From: Oasisia sp. SBJ-2009
Taxonomy: Eukaryota; Annelida; Polychaeta; Sabellida; Siboglinidae
NCBI GenBank assembly: GCA_964017155.1
Contig: OZ024862.1
Coordinates: 45,399,462 to 45,463,461 of the forward strand
Length of the DNA stretch: 64,000 nt
Reading direction: 5' to 3'
Position numbers and translations under genes: made by a program. Position 1 is the first letter of the stretch. Every line of letters starts with the position of its first letter. Below are positions 37,721 to 50,951 of this stretch, one piece after another. Under the pieces are notes generated by a model. It worked only from the letters and a program-made list of their open reading frames with translations. It did not search any database and was not told the DNA's origin.

Positions 37721-38009
37721 TTTTAAAGTAGGTTGGGTTTCACCAGTACAGTAGTGGTAGTTTCCAGGTGTGGTCGGACATTCTTGAGAAACAGGCCACG
37801 GTGCAGTGAATCACGAGAGGCAATGGAAGTGATCAGATGTAAATAATTCAAAATAGATTAGTGTTGTTTGTGCCTCACAGATGGTAAACATCGCTGATGC
37901 CATCTTCTAATGCAATGATTGTGTGACTAATTTCTTCCTCTCAGAGAGGTGATGTTTGTCCACATCCAGACAGGTGTGTGTTGATCATTTATGGGAGTTT
38001 AATGAGTGT

Positions 38010-38456
38010 AGGACAATTGCCCAATGGACAGTTGTCCAGTGCACAGTGGCCCAATGGACACTTGCCCAATGGACCGTGTGTGGACAGTTGCCCAATGGAC
38101 AGTTGCTCAGTGGTCAGTTGCCCAGTGAACAGTTGCCCAAGGGACAGTTGCCCAATGGTCAGTGGACAGTTGCCCAATGGTCAGTGGACAGTTGCTCAAT
38201 GTACAATTGTTCAGTGGACAGTTGCTCAATAGACAGTGGACAGTTGCCCAATGGTCAGTGGACAGTTGCCCAATGTACAATTGTTCAGTGGACAGTTGCC
38301 CAATAGACAGTGGACAGTTGCCCAATGGACAATTGTTCAGTGGACAGTTGCCCAATAGACAGTGGACGGTTGCCCAATGGACAATTGTTCAGTGGTCAGT
38401 TGCCCAGTGGTCAGTTGCCCATTGGTCAGTTGCACAGTGGTCAAATGAAAAGGTGG
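38010..38456. repeat. Minisatellite built on GGACAGTTGCCCAAT
   Basis: About 28 copies of a 15-bp core (CAGTTGCCCAATGGA and variants), grouped into longer 22-30 bp units by GTCAGTGG and ATGTACAATTGTT insertions. Several frames stay open because the core is 15 bp. The frames (VAQWTVAQ, PMDSCSV) are artefacts. Confidence 0.95.
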
Positions 38457-38864
38457 ACAATTGCTCAATGAAAAAAAAATACATTAAAGTAATAATAACT
38501 ACCTACAGGGTTTTGAAGATATAGACACAGCATAGACCTATGTTTATGGTACTGTGTTGTTTACGATCTGAAGCTGTCTTTTTCCCGTGGTCATTCTGAG
38601 TTCTTTATGAGCTCTGTCTCCTGGTTACTGGACGTCTTCTTCTTCCTCTTGTCTTTATGGTGGGATTACAATGCGTCCTCCTGCTTTGTTTGATTAAAAC
38701 CAGACAGATCTGCGACTTATGACATCGCCACAAGTTCATGTGTCGGTCGTTTGACACACGGTTGGTTTCTGTGGCAGTTGGTGCATTTTTAACTACCTAA
38801 TTAGGCATAATGTGTTTTTATTGAAGCTGGATTAGCACTACCCACGTATACGTGAATGCCATGT

Positions 38865-39055
38865 GAGTGGGGAGCACTGAGATGTAGGGACTGCAGCATT
38901 GGTTTCTCTGCGCATTAATTGCAGCATAGCTGAAAGATTCCCAGAGAAGTTGAGATGGTGTTCGTTTGATCACATCTGCCAGGGAGTAAAGTGTAAAGTA
39001 TTTTGAGCAGTCCTTAGGACTGGGTACTACGTTTTGATGTAAGAACATATCATTG
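38865..39055 (+). mobile_element. 5'-truncated family-A SINE
   Basis: Shares GCGCATTAATTGCAGCATAG, TTCCCAGAGAAGTTGAGATG, CTGCCAGGGAGTAAAGTGTA and CAGTCCTTAGGACTGGGTAC blocks with the copy at 30150. The tRNA head is missing. Confidence 0.8.
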
Positions 39056-39532
39056 TATAATTTTTGCCACTTCTTTTATCATTGTTACATACTTTTTTAC
39101 CTCCTGCCATTTAGTTTTTGCCGTTGCCAGTTATTATGTGTTAAGTCGTTATTTCTCGGTAAACCAAGTACAACAGTGGTGACATCTGGAGAGTAGAATA
39201 CACACAGAGGTAGGCGACTGGTCATTGGTGCTGAAAACACCATGCTAGCCCAAAGATAACCCATTCTTGTGACTTATACAGTAAGGTAATAATAATAATG
39301 ACATTATGACTTTACGTAGTTCTGGTATCTGCCACGTGGTGGTGCTCACAGCACTGACTTGCACAGTATTTGTTCATTAATGACATATAAAAAGTTATAT
39401 TAAAACGATAATAATAAAGCAATATTTAAATAAACATATTACAATAAAATTAATATAATTACCATTCCTTACAGAATCAGTAAAAACTGTAACATCATTA
39501 TTAAAGTAATGTACATTCGTTAAAGATATCTT

Positions 39533-39563
<31 letters not shown>

Positions 39564-39564
39564 T

Positions 39565-39598
<34 letters not shown>

Positions 39599-39599
39599 A
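39533..39599. repeat. (TA)n microsatellite with CATA/TTTATA breaks
   Basis: Interrupted TA dinucleotides. Confidence 0.9.
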
Positions 39600-41395
39600 C
39601 AACTGTTGTAATAGAATCAATAGTTTAAAAATCAGTTTAATAAAATGTGTACATTCAGTGTCATACATCATTCAGGACATGTCCAAGAATGTCCACATGT
39701 ATTATTCAAAATAAACTTTAAAGATACAAGTACAGCCACAGATAAACAGTTTGAAATGAATAGAACCATGTCGGGTCATTCCCCATGGTCCCAGCCGACA
39801 CATAAGTTACTACCCTGTCAATATTACGTAGCTCTGCATCGAAGGCCTCATCATCCACTGTCATTTCCTGTCAGCTGACATTTTCCTTAATTTACTGTCT
39901 ATGGCTGAGCCATTAATAGAAACACACTCAGCGAATAATTGGAGTTACACGTGCAAGTGTGTGCAGCCATTCGACAGACTTATTTACATGACGGTGCCAT
40001 TTGTGGGATGATGAAAACTTTCACCTCCCTCTTGGGGTCGCAGATTACGCTCGACCAGATGAACACCACACCGAAAGTGCTCATCTGCACTGATGCGCTT
40101 CTTTCGCTATGAAATCAATGAGTCATCAGCAGCTCGTCAGGGTGCATGCTGGGTATTAAAATTCGTGGACGTGTCTAATTCGTGTTAACGTTGTCATGGT
40201 TTTTATGAAGGAATGGCAATTTGCAGTGTTGGGTGCATAAATCATATCTAGTTAAGTCTGTCTGCTGTATGTAATCTTAAAATTTGATCAACTAGTTACT
40301 GTGTAGTAGCTGATTGTTTTTCGTGCAAAACCATATTTTATAAAATCAGCTACATTTCCAGATGTGATGCAATGCAGTGAACTACAATGTGTAAATGCAA
40401 CTCGACAGTTATCTCAACATAAATATCTACTTTCTCGTTTACCATGAAAATATCATGTTTGAGTTGAATCGTTTAAATAAAATAATGTTGAAATTATATT
40501 TTAAAAATTCATTAAAAACATTTTGGAAGTCAAGAAGGTAGTTTGAATGATAAACGCTTCGGTGAGAATTGCTGCAGCGTGACTGCGTGTTGTTTCAACT
40601 GCAGTTTTTATCTCGTGAATAAGTAATCGTCATCTGATTGCATACGACTGGTCCAGATCCCAGAGATGAGATTGAGACGGTACATGCACGTTAACCGTTA
40701 CTGGAAATTGAACACGTGGTCTAATCTCCTCACTCAATGATAACATTTCTTTTTTTAAACTACGTATCTTGAGTTTTATTGGTATTTTAAATACACATTC
40801 ATTTGTGCACCAAGCATGTATTGCGTAACCTGCAATTTTCAGTCTGCGGATTTGGCGCGGAAAAAGAACTTATCCAAGTGCCATGTAATGTTTTGATAAA
40901 ATGCGTTCATATCGTGGATATCTCCACCGCATTCCACGGCTCGACAATCTGACTCCTTAGCACAGGTGCTTCCCATAACCACTCCCATTTCCCCTCTCCC
41001 GTCAAGTATTACCTGCCTAGGCCAGGACCCAGTACCCAAAATAAGGTGATGCAACTTCCATCAAGGACAGGTGATGGACATGGTCACAACCTCACAGGGA
41101 TCCCAGGGTTTCCCGGCCGTGTCCCAGGCCACAGGGGAACGGGAGCTGGAGCCCTGTCATGGGTGGGGCTCCCTCCCTCAGCCCCTGACAGCTCCCAGGT
41201 GCGAGAGAGTCTCCCTGTCTCCCTAACTGTCTGGGGAAGCTTCCTGTGATCTCATCGTCTCTGTTGGTTCCCAGGAGTTGGTCTGTTTCACTTGTTGGTT
41301 GGGTTGGTCTGCCGTCGGGTTGTGTCGGGGGATAGGGGCATGTGAGTGTGTATGCATGTGGAATGGGTGTGTGGGTGGGTGTGTGACTGAATGAG

Positions 41396-41660
41396 TGACT
41401 GAACTGAACCGAACCGAACCGAACCGAACCGAACCGAACCGAACCGAACCGAACCGAACCGAACCGAACCGAACCGAACCGAACCGAACCGAACTGAACA
41501 CTCACACACCCACACCCACACCCACACCCACACACACCCACACCCACACCCACACCCACACCCACACCCACACACTCACACACCTACACTCATATACACA
41601 CACACACTCACACACTCACACATACACACACACACACACTCACACACACACACACTCACA
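41396..41660. repeat. (GAACC)n pentamer array followed by (CCCACA)n and (CA)n
   Basis: Seventeen perfect GAACC pentamers (41406-41490) are bracketed by GAACT variants on both sides. They are followed by a CCCACA hexamer block (about 41506-41572) and CACA/CTCA dinucleotide-type repeats to about 41660. The NRTEP and FGSVR open frames are artefacts. Confidence 0.96.
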
Positions 41661-41729
41661 CACCTTACTCAATTGCCACTCACGTAACACTGGTGTTTAA
41701 TTACGGTGCCAGCTGCAATGATCCTGGAG

Positions 41730-42070
41730 CCTGCTGTGAATGCTGAGTGATAATCCGGAGCGGAGTTTTGACAGCTGTCGCCTCTAAGTGCCACCAGGTC
41801 TTCGTAGCTCCCTGGGCCACGCGTTCGCTGTCAGCTTTTAGCAGCGCAGATGGCTCGCCCCCCCCCCCCCCCCCCCCCCCCCCGGAGAACGTTCTTGCTA
41901 AAGAACTGCCAGACGACTTACGTACAGTCTACTAGCGCGCCGCAGAATAATTAGATTTCGCCGAGCTCGGATAACTCCAAGCGACACCATTGTTGAAAGA
42001 GGCAGCTGAATAATTGGTTAGGTTCTCTTTGACAGGCATGTGCCAAGTTTCTGTCATCAGCTGTCGAGGA
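41730..42070. promoter_or_regulatory. Balanced-GC island, candidate regulatory element
   Basis: Unique sequence with CpGs and motif-like words (TGACAGCTGTCGCC, GCGCGCCGCAGAATAATTAG, GACACCATTGTTG, GAATAATTGGTTAGG). It is interrupted by a 26-nt poly(C). No supported ORF. Confidence 0.25.
41858..41883. repeat. Poly(C) tract, 26 nt
   Basis: Uninterrupted C run. Its length is likely unstable and error-prone in sequencing. Confidence 0.95.
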
Positions 42071-42599
42071 TTAGGAAAGAATTGTTATCAATTTAGCTTT
42101 GTGTGGCGCAGGGGAAATGGTCTCATGTTTCATAAGGACTGACTGATTAAGAGGGTTTTTTTTTTAAAGAAAGGAGTATGTTTTGCCAGTTTATGAAGAA
42201 CGGTGTAATTTGGAGGCTTCTTGCAAGAAAAGGAAGGTTGATCAGGCACATAAAACATCAGTCTGTCAATTGAGGGAGCTGGATTCAAGTATTCCTTCTG
42301 TTGTTTCTAAATGTCGCGGTCATTTATATGCCTTTTGAAGAGAAACTATAATAATTTATATTGGGCCGTTATAATAAATATAGATGTTGTCTATGCCTGG
42401 GTAATGGAAGACCCCAAATAGAGAACTGGAAACACAATGGTGCCATGTACAGAATGGTTTTGAAAGATCTACAAAAACACTGCATTAGTCATTGCCAACA
42501 CATTTGCTTTAATACTACACTAAGCCCTGGATACCCACATTATATAAGACCAGCCGTTATTATTATTACTCTTTAATGAGCAACCAAATTAGATATTCT

Positions 42600-42850
42600 A
42601 CAAAGAATGAAGGTATTCTGCCCATATTTAATGAGCAACAAAATTTGATTTTCTCTGAGAAGAAGCAACCTGCCAATTTCTCTAATAAGCTACAAAATTA
42701 GATTCTCCATCAGAAAGGAGTGTTCTGCCAATTTATAGAAAAAAACGAAACAATTAGATTTGCTGTAAGAAAATTAGGTATTCTGCCAATTATTTTAATG
42801 AGCAACAATATTGGATTTTCTGACATTCTGCCAATTGTTTGATGAGCTCG
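42600..42850. repeat. Degenerate about 55-bp tandem repeat
   Basis: CTGCCAATTT-like starts fall at 42618, 42670, 42725, 42783 and 42828 (spacing 52, 55, 58 and 45). Each is followed by an AATGAGCAACAAAATTAGAT-like segment and then a TTCT-AGAA segment. Confidence 0.75.
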
Positions 42851-43912
42851 AAAATTGGGAGGTGTTATATAAGAGAAGCTGCTTTGGCATGGTTCTGTCC
42901 ATTCTGTACCATCAAAAACAACTGATTTACTACATTTTTGAAATGACACCAGCATTTATAATTTATTGCTGTTGTTTTAGTTATATACGCACTTGAAAGT
43001 GACCCAGGAATGTTTGGGGGAGGCAGTCGCCTGTGCTAAAACATTTAGAATTTGTGTGACATTGTTTTGCCGTGTCCCAGATATCACAACATGATGCAAC
43101 ATATTGAAATATTAAGCCCCTAACTTCTCCACCCACCCAGAAGAATTTTCAAAAAATCTAAACCCATAAACCACCCACAAGAGTCCACTAAAATAATATG
43201 CAAAATTTCAGCCCAATACACGCAAAACTGACGACATTTTTGGCATACAAACAAACAACAAGCAAACAAAATGAGAAACACTGTTTTACCATACAGACGT
43301 ATGTCCATTTTACCATTGCAAGCACGTGGCTGAAATACTGTCCTTTTTTTCCAGTTTTGCTGACCGACCAGTGATGAAGATGAACGACAGATCAACCGGT
43401 GCGCTGACCGGCAGGTGGACGTCCAGTAAGGATAACGGTAAGTCCCGCGATATCGCTTATAACTGCACCGTCTGGTCCGAGCCTGTCCCAGACACAACAA
43501 CGTAATGGAAAAGCAATGGCTGACGACAGACGGATGACACTTTTTAAGCTGAGTAGGAAACATGGCTGAACCACAGAATTGTTATGTTGTAATGACGGAC
43601 AGGTATAAGCCCTCGGGATGTCATCGTTCATTGATGTCTGGCGGCAGCTATATATGCAAGCCACCGTGGATTGATTTAGAAATTTGTCACCCAGTCGTCG
43701 TATCGTCAGGTTGAATCCGGTATGGATGATAATAATTTTGATTGACATTTACTATATGCAGTATAACCTATTGTTGCATAGTGGGATGTTTAATATCCGA
43801 TTCGTCAGAATAGTTCCACTCCAGACACTGGGTTTAATCCTGGACAGGGGGGATTTCTGTGCAGCGGATTCTGTCCTACCGAGGCAGCCCAGTCAGGGCC
43901 CTCTGTAGATTT

Positions 43913-44027
43913 CACCATTCATGTCATCAATTTGTCACCATCCATGTCACCAATTTGTCACCATCTATGTCATCAATTTGTTACCATCCATGTCATCAAT
44001 TTGTCACCATCCATGTCATCAATGTCG
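43913..44027. repeat. 23-bp minisatellite, five copies
   Basis: CACCATCCATGTCATCAATT plus TGT repeats at exact 23-bp spacing (43913, 43936, 43959, 43982, 44005) with single-base variants. Confidence 0.95.
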
Positions 44028-44940
44028 ACATAGTTGGAACATTACAGAGATGCATTTAACCAGGTATCTTGAAAAAAATAAGTCCTAGCTACGTTGTACT
44101 TGTTATATGACATACACACATAATGCACACACTGGCTGATGGAATTAGGACTCATTTGTTGGAACAATCAAACAGGTGACCCATTAGACAGGTGACCTTA
44201 TTAGAGGGACTGATTGCTTTACACTACTGTGTATGGAACAGATGTCAAACTTTAACTGTGACGTGGCAGAATCAGTGAGGTTTGACTATGATGTAAATAC
44301 AAGCAAATGTAGAACGGTTTCATCAAGTCCTGACGTGTGCCTTGTAGGAAATGTTCATTACATATTGTCAGTTTGTAGAGATCAATCATCCATAATATAA
44401 TTATTTCAGATAATTATTGGATTATGAGGCCGTGAGGGATAGAAACACTCATTCATAAGGTATCAGCTTCCAATCTTAATTTTTGCACTCTTTGTACCTT
44501 TATAGTTAAGACTGCTTGTGGACACCGTAGACTGATCAACACTTCATACACATGCTGCATGTTTTCCATGACAACTCAGTGTGTATGTTGTATGAATGTA
44601 TTTAAAGGGTGTAAAGGGAAAACTATTTAGCTTTGCCCAAATGAGACCAGGGAACTGTCCTATGGAGAAAACAAACTTTACGTTAACAAAGAAGATTTTT
44701 ATTTGAAATAATAATTTCACAAATATATCTTGTTTCAAATGTAATAATAAATGTACCGTAGTAAATAGGCATCCGTCCGAAAATCCATTTCGTTATGAAA
44801 TTAGGAAGCTTGCTTTAATATAACATATTTAATATTAATTTGTGTGTTTTATAAAATGATCATAAACCAGAATAAAGGCATGAATCAAAAATAATTATCT
44901 TTTTGTGTTCCTCGAAATAGCAAACTGATCATATAATTGG

Positions 44941-45096
44941 CCACTAGATGGTAGCACGGCAACGAATTACCTGGGAAAGTGTTCTTATTGTTCACACCGG
45001 TAGGCGCCACTAGGCTATTTGTGTTTATTCTTATCCGCCAGGTGGCGACTGCGTTGCCGGATCCGTTAGTGATTCATATTGTATACGCCAGGAGGC
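44941..45096 (+). promoter_or_regulatory. Cluster of CTCF-like motifs
   Basis: Three same-strand near matches to CCASYAGRKGGC: CCACTAGATGGT (44941, 11/12), CCGCCAGGTGGC (45035, 11/12) and ACGCCAGGAGGC (45085, weaker). A related GGCGCCACTAGG word occurs at 45003. They lie in a small GC-rich patch in the AT-rich intron. Binding is inferred. Confidence 0.4.
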
Positions 45097-45749
45097 GCCA
45101 CTGTGTCGGGCAAGCACCAATAAATTCCCAAATATTACTGGCCTTGTTTCACAGGCTATAATAATAATACACTGTAGGTGTATCACCATTACTACACGTG
45201 ACTGTTAGCCAAATATAGATTGGTGTAATTTTATTTATTTATATTTTAAATGATGTATTTATTTATGAAACACTTCCATAATGTATGTTTTGTTTTCCCA
45301 TTGATTGGCCTTGGAAAAACAACTCTGCTAAGTCTTGTTCAACAAAGCCAATATGATATGTTTTACGTTGAACCACATAGGTTATGTTATATAAACACAG
45401 TTTTACAGTTGCACTTATCAATAAGTGCTTAAGAAGGAATGCATATTTACTTATAATTCATACATGATAGCATTCTATGTTCTAATGTTGCCAGTCTGTT
45501 CGCCTCCTCTTGTAAATTCAAACTAGCCAAATCATCACAGCTTGGCACAAATTATAATGTCGATGCAATGTTCTTGGTGCCATCTTAAATTGTGTGGTTG
45601 TTATCGATAATCATTGGATCTTTTAATATAACAAATAGTTTTGGAAATGAAACACCAAAATGCAAAACTGAAGATTTATTGATAAGACAGTGTTATTTTA
45701 TGAAGCTTTACTTACTGCAGCAACTAAGACAGTTTTGTTGCCAAGTGTC

Positions 45750-46210
45750 ACATCACTTAGACTAAACGACACATTGCCTCACAGAGCCACATGGCGGTTG
45801 TGTCTTAACGACGGCGCCACTGACAGTCCCACTTCGTGACGGCCAGAAAGCATCAGCGACGATCAGAATAATCACATCAGTGAATGCGATAGCACTTCTA
45901 GGACCTGTCAAGCTTTGTCTCAAGCGACCACTAATCACGTGCAGACTATGGTAATCGTGCCGTTCACTAATTGTGAGTTATCTCCTCTGCGCGATGCAGA
46001 CGTTGCGAGAGCACCAGATTAATTCGCGCGAACACGTTCGGCTTGTTTGCACAAAACCTTTTTGACGGGCTGCTCAATCCCGGCTGATTCATTTCCGATC
46101 AATCAAGGATATAATAATTTAGGTTTACTAGCAATCAATGCAGATTGATGTAGGCGACCATAAATTCAATTCACTCGATTGGTTTCTGTGCTGGACGGTT
46201 TTGAGTGGTA
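45750..46210. promoter_or_regulatory. CpG-retaining island, candidate regulatory element
   Basis: Unique and GC-balanced, with many CpGs (GACGGCGCCACTGAC, CTGCGCGATGCAGACGTTGC, ATTAATTCGCGCGAACACG) and homeobox- or forkhead-like words (TAATCACGTG, TGTTTGCAC, CAATCAATGCAGATTGATG). No coding signal. Confidence 0.35.
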
Positions 46211-46734
46211 GTTCGTCTGAAACCGCGTAACAGCCAGAAGACATGTTGTTAGTGTGTAGAAATTGTTTGTAAAATAACATAATTTGCATCTGGGAAAGTT
46301 CTGTTTTCTCGTATACTTCTGAATTTGTTTTACATATTTACATGTGTAGTTTAAAAATTAATGCACACTCAGGATTTGTGTGTTGGCATTACTTTGCAGA
46401 TGCAATAAAATGTATATATTCATTATGTGACATGAAAAAACTCCACACGGTCAGCATGCATATGTGCATGTATTCAGGAGTATTTGTATCCCTGTATGCA
46501 CATGCATGTCTGGTTTGTCAGTGTACATTCACACACATCTAATTATGAATGTGAATATGCACACGACATGCATGCATGTATGTTGTACATGCATGGAGTC
46601 TATGCATGGATACACACAGATGTGTGCATGTATACATTTTATTATACTTGTATTTTGGGATGCGGCATGCATGAAGTAACGCAGGATATACAAACATTTG
46701 TACACAAATAATACACACATGCACGTGCACGTGC

Positions 46735-46735
46735 A

Positions 46736-46771
<36 letters not shown>

Positions 46772-46917
46772 CAAACATACACAAACACACACACATGCAC
46801 ATACATAAAACACACACACAAAAATATAAATAAACACCACAAACAACGCACGCATGCACGCACACACAAGCACACACACACACACACACATGCACACACA
46901 CACACATACACACGCAC

Positions 46918-46948
<31 letters not shown>

Positions 46949-47010
46949 CACACCACACCACACGCACGCACACACACACGCGCACGCGTGCGCACACACA
47001 CACACGTGCA
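46735..47010. repeat. (CA)n-rich tract
   Basis: CA microsatellite with ATGCACGTGCACGTGCAC at its start, GCACGCATGCACGC and ACCACACC interruptions, and an end at GCGCACGCGTGCGC. Z-DNA-prone. Open frames are artefacts. Confidence 0.95.
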
Positions 47011-47139
47011 TGCAGCTGGTGGAGTTTCCAAACAATCACCAGCCCCGTGCGTAATCACACTGTAGACACCCGTGTGGTCGCAGCTAATATAAATATCGTG
47101 CATTGGCCTCAGGTTTGCTAAAAAATTAATTTGCCTCTT

Positions 47140-47500
47140 GTGTTGATTTGATATATCACCGCGACCGCCTCTCCGTCCGACTGACCTTTTCCAACATCCC
47201 CGATGCAACCTCTGGGTTACGTTTCCATGACGACAAGCAGTAGTGAGCGCTGGGATGTGCCACTTGTGAAAAAGTTAATAATTCTGCGACTGGCGTCTGA
47301 ATACCAATTGTATTGCCACTTGGCTGTCCCGCAGTTCACGACAAAAGGCGTTGACGTCCTGTGACGTCCTGGGCAGTTCAACCACAGACACTGCCTAAAT
47401 AGAAGCCGTTTATCAACGGGCTTCTGTCGCGGCTGATATTCTCCAGATAGCCATTTCGCTTGACAATTGTATTATTAATTACGCTACATAATCTATTATT
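47140..47500. promoter_or_regulatory. CpG-retaining island with CRE-like and X-box-like words
   Basis: Contains TTGACGTCCTGTGACGTCC (two CRE-like TGACGTCC words at about 47352-47370) and GTTTCCATGACGAC (about 47221, X-box-like). No supported exon. Function inferred from motifs. Confidence 0.3.
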
Positions 47501-49023
47501 ATCATTGTTGACATAGTTACAAGATAGGTTTATTTTTTATTTTAGTGTCTTGTTCGAAAACTGCTGTGACTCACACTGTTATTAATTTTTTTTAATGAAA
47601 ATGTAGTGGATTTTATTTATAAAAATATGATTTTTTTTATAAAGTGTTTTCACAGGGTATTGATTAAAAGTTAGTTTAACAAACACTATGTTCCTGTCTA
47701 ACCAAGCAGCTGTTTCTGTGATTGGTTTTTGGGTTGCGCCATGCCTGTAAATCTGCAGGTGCTAAAAAGTAGTTACTAAGAATGCATGTTTGTCAGACAT
47801 TCACACATTTATGAGCAGAAGTAACTCTGTTCACTGTGTTTAGGCAAGACATTACTCGTAGTCACTGACTTTTTGCATTTTGTGTTTGTTTTATTATGTT
47901 ACAAAAATTCCTTGCTTGACTATGTACAATGCAAATGCATACACACGCTTGTCATAGGCGTATAGTATAAATATTGAATGTTATATTTATGATCATAAAT
48001 TATAACTTTTAATTGATTTAAAGTCCTCTATCTTGTATATATTATAGATATGCGTACGAAAATTTGCAAATTAGCTATTTTCAGCATATTCAAGAATGTT
48101 TCAAGCTGAAATTCCCAAAGTAATTCCTTCTTTTCTCTACCAAGGTGCAGTTTGTTCCAGATTCGAATGTAACAGTTCTGTAGCAGGCAAAAACTATAAT
48201 ATAAATTAATGTAAAAAAACAGACTTTGTCGCAACATGTAAAACCAAATAAATATTTCTGTAAAATGTCTTAATCTTTTCCTCCGCACTCTATTTCTCAT
48301 GATGTATGTGAGACAATATTCTCCTGTTTTTTATTTTCTGTTAACCAATATGGCCGCTGTGTGGGCCACTGAACAGCTCCATCATTTGTTTCCATTAAAA
48401 GTGAGACTGTTGCCTCAGAATTCGTGATTTACTACCATGCAGTGTCATTTTAAAATGCCAAGCATGCGTTTGCTGTTTGATTCGTCTCCCGTTCCTATCA
48501 AGTCCGCCCGTCTGGATTACGTTTGTGGAATTACTTGAATACTAAGAGCCTTATTGCCAGTTGTTCTTGGTCTGTCATTGTCAGCACTGCCCAGTCGTTG
48601 CATCCTCAGGGAGCATCCATTGTGCAACTTAATTTGTTTTTTATTCCTGGCCATGGACTAAGAAATTGCTTGCAGCGTTTGAACATTGTCGTTTCTGCAC
48701 TGTTCACTGCGTTGACTGTTTCCTGCAAATTGTGTTTAAATACTAAAGTTATAATAAATCAGGCATTTGTTACAGTTTGTATATGTGAGTGAAAAAGTAA
48801 ATATAGGCTAGTTGCAATATAAAGAGACACTTTGAGTTAAAAATCCAGTTCCAGTAAATTTGTAATAAAAATCCGGTTCCAATACAAATGGTGACCTAAT
48901 CTTGGATTCAGCATTGAAAATGTAATCTTGCTCCACAAACAAAAATATCCTGTAATTTTGTCTTATATTTATAAATAAACTAGCTTCAATAATAATACCA
49001 AACAATTATCTTTATATACAGTG

Positions 49024-49128
<105 letters not shown>

Positions 49129-49783
49129 CAAATCGTTATATTGCTCTTGATATTTGTAAATAAGCTAGCATTAACAATAAATAGTTATCTTATTACATGT
49201 AGTATAATTATTAGAAACATCATATTTTTTAATAATAGTTTTTATTTTTTGCAATATTGTTTTTATATTGTTAATAACAGTCTAATATTATAATATAATA
49301 AAAAGTAAAATACTTGCTCAAAAGCACTACAAACGTAAAATATGTCAGTATATGAATATATAGTAAAGCAAATAAATATGCTAAAATCTAACAGGAAGTA
49401 AACCGTATTAATAGTACTAATAATTATTTAATGCCATTCAGCAGCATCAGCTATAAAGCATGTCAGTTACAATCTTATTGTGGATGTTTAAAAAATAGTA
49501 TCATGGCTCTAAATGTCCAGTAAACGTTCATACATGTATTGCTTTTGATATTTAAAAACGATATGGCTATTTGAAAACAATAATTATGGCTCCAATAAAG
49601 GTGTCATGCTCTCTTCATATTTGATAAATTCTTGCTGAAAGGGAAATCCTTTAATGACTCCTCCTTAACTAACAGGGACGTTGCATGCAGGTACACTGAT
49701 GCCTAATTAACTAATTAACATGTGTAATAGGTAGAACTGGCCCCCTGGGAAATGGCAGTCTGTGTGGGGGACAGGTGTGGCTG

Positions 49784-49797
49784 GTTGCCATGACAAC
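49784..49797 (+). promoter_or_regulatory. RFX X-box-like site
   Basis: GTTGCCATGACAAC differs by one base from the palindromic X-box GTTGCCATGGCAAC recognised by RFX factors. It lies in a small GC-balanced patch of the large intron. Confidence 0.4.
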
Positions 49798-50939
49798 AGG
49801 ATGCTGTATCCATGACTACGGGATGCGGGAGCTTTTGTTTGGGTGTGAGATAGGATGTTGAGGATGTGTACGATTGTCTTGTCACATCTTTCCTTTATAT
49901 GTCACGCGTGAACGTGACAATGGTTTTGTCACCAGGATGTGTCAACGGCTAATTAGTTCCCATGATGTGATTATCCAGTAGTGATGTTCGTTTTGGTTGA
50001 ACGATGAATTATTTATTCATACTCATTTTGTAATCAATTGTGCGATTATGAAAATTAGATTAAAGTAGCTATGGACATATATCTTTGTTTGGTTGTATTA
50101 TATTGTATTGCTATACTTAGTAAATATTGAGCATAAAGTCTATAGCATGAAGTTCCAGAAAGTAATCAGGCAAATTAAAATTCTTGTGTGTAACTCTATT
50201 AAGCATCTCCTAGAGATGAATTGTTTGTTAACCTAATAATTGATTAATCACGTTAGATATATTTTCAATATGAAAATAATACACCAGTAGATGGTTGTGT
50301 GGAGACAAAAACTATTACTGATGAGCTTGCAAATACGTTTAAAAATGTAATTGTTTATTTTTAGTAAGCTCATTCTTGTCTCAATCACAGGGCTAGGCAC
50401 TTCCCAGGCATATTTAAATGGCAGGTGAAATCAGAAAACAACATTGGTGGTGACGTACGCATGGATACTGTGACCGGGAACTTAAACGGGGGTTGTCTGC
50501 TATAATAATTATTAGCAGGAAGGTCATTCATCTTGTTGTACTTTGTCCTAGTTTCGTCAGGAGCAAAAAACAGTTTCAGCATTGTAAGTGCCAAAAGCAG
50601 ATAAGCTATTACAGTATATGTAATATGTGTCAACAGCAACTGTTTATAAACTAAATGTTCTGTTTACAATTTTAACATTTTGCATCATACTATAAATATG
50701 GTTTCTCAATACGAAGATTAAATAAAGAAATGCTAAGCAGCGAGGAGATGACATTATACCTTTACATTTATTCAGTTGTGATGTGTCACTCACTTCATTA
50801 AGTCGACTTTAACTTAACCCCGTGGTCATTCAGTAGGGTGTTTTCTTTTCGCACACATGCCAGTGACATGTCTAAAGAACATCACGTAACGTCGTCCCCT
50901 CCCTCTTATTGCTTGTGAGCACCTTGGCATTATGACTGC

Positions 50940-50951
50940 CCACTAGGTGGT
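50940..50951 (+). promoter_or_regulatory. CTCF-like motif, 11/12
   Basis: CCACTAGGTGGT, followed by CAGC. Same first 11 bases as the perfect sites at 24670 and 29154. Confidence 0.4.

Noticed and set aside
41046..41249. GC-rich 67-codon + frame (Gly/Pro-rich) as the missing exon
   Set aside because: A possible CAG^GTGCGA donor exists, but no zinc finger, convincing acceptor or phase evidence is present.
48028..48300. 90-codon - frame with a vague CR1-like C-terminal look (RIWNKLHLG)
   Set aside because: The similarity is a few residues only, without the usual downstream LINE tail. Not enough to call a retroposon.
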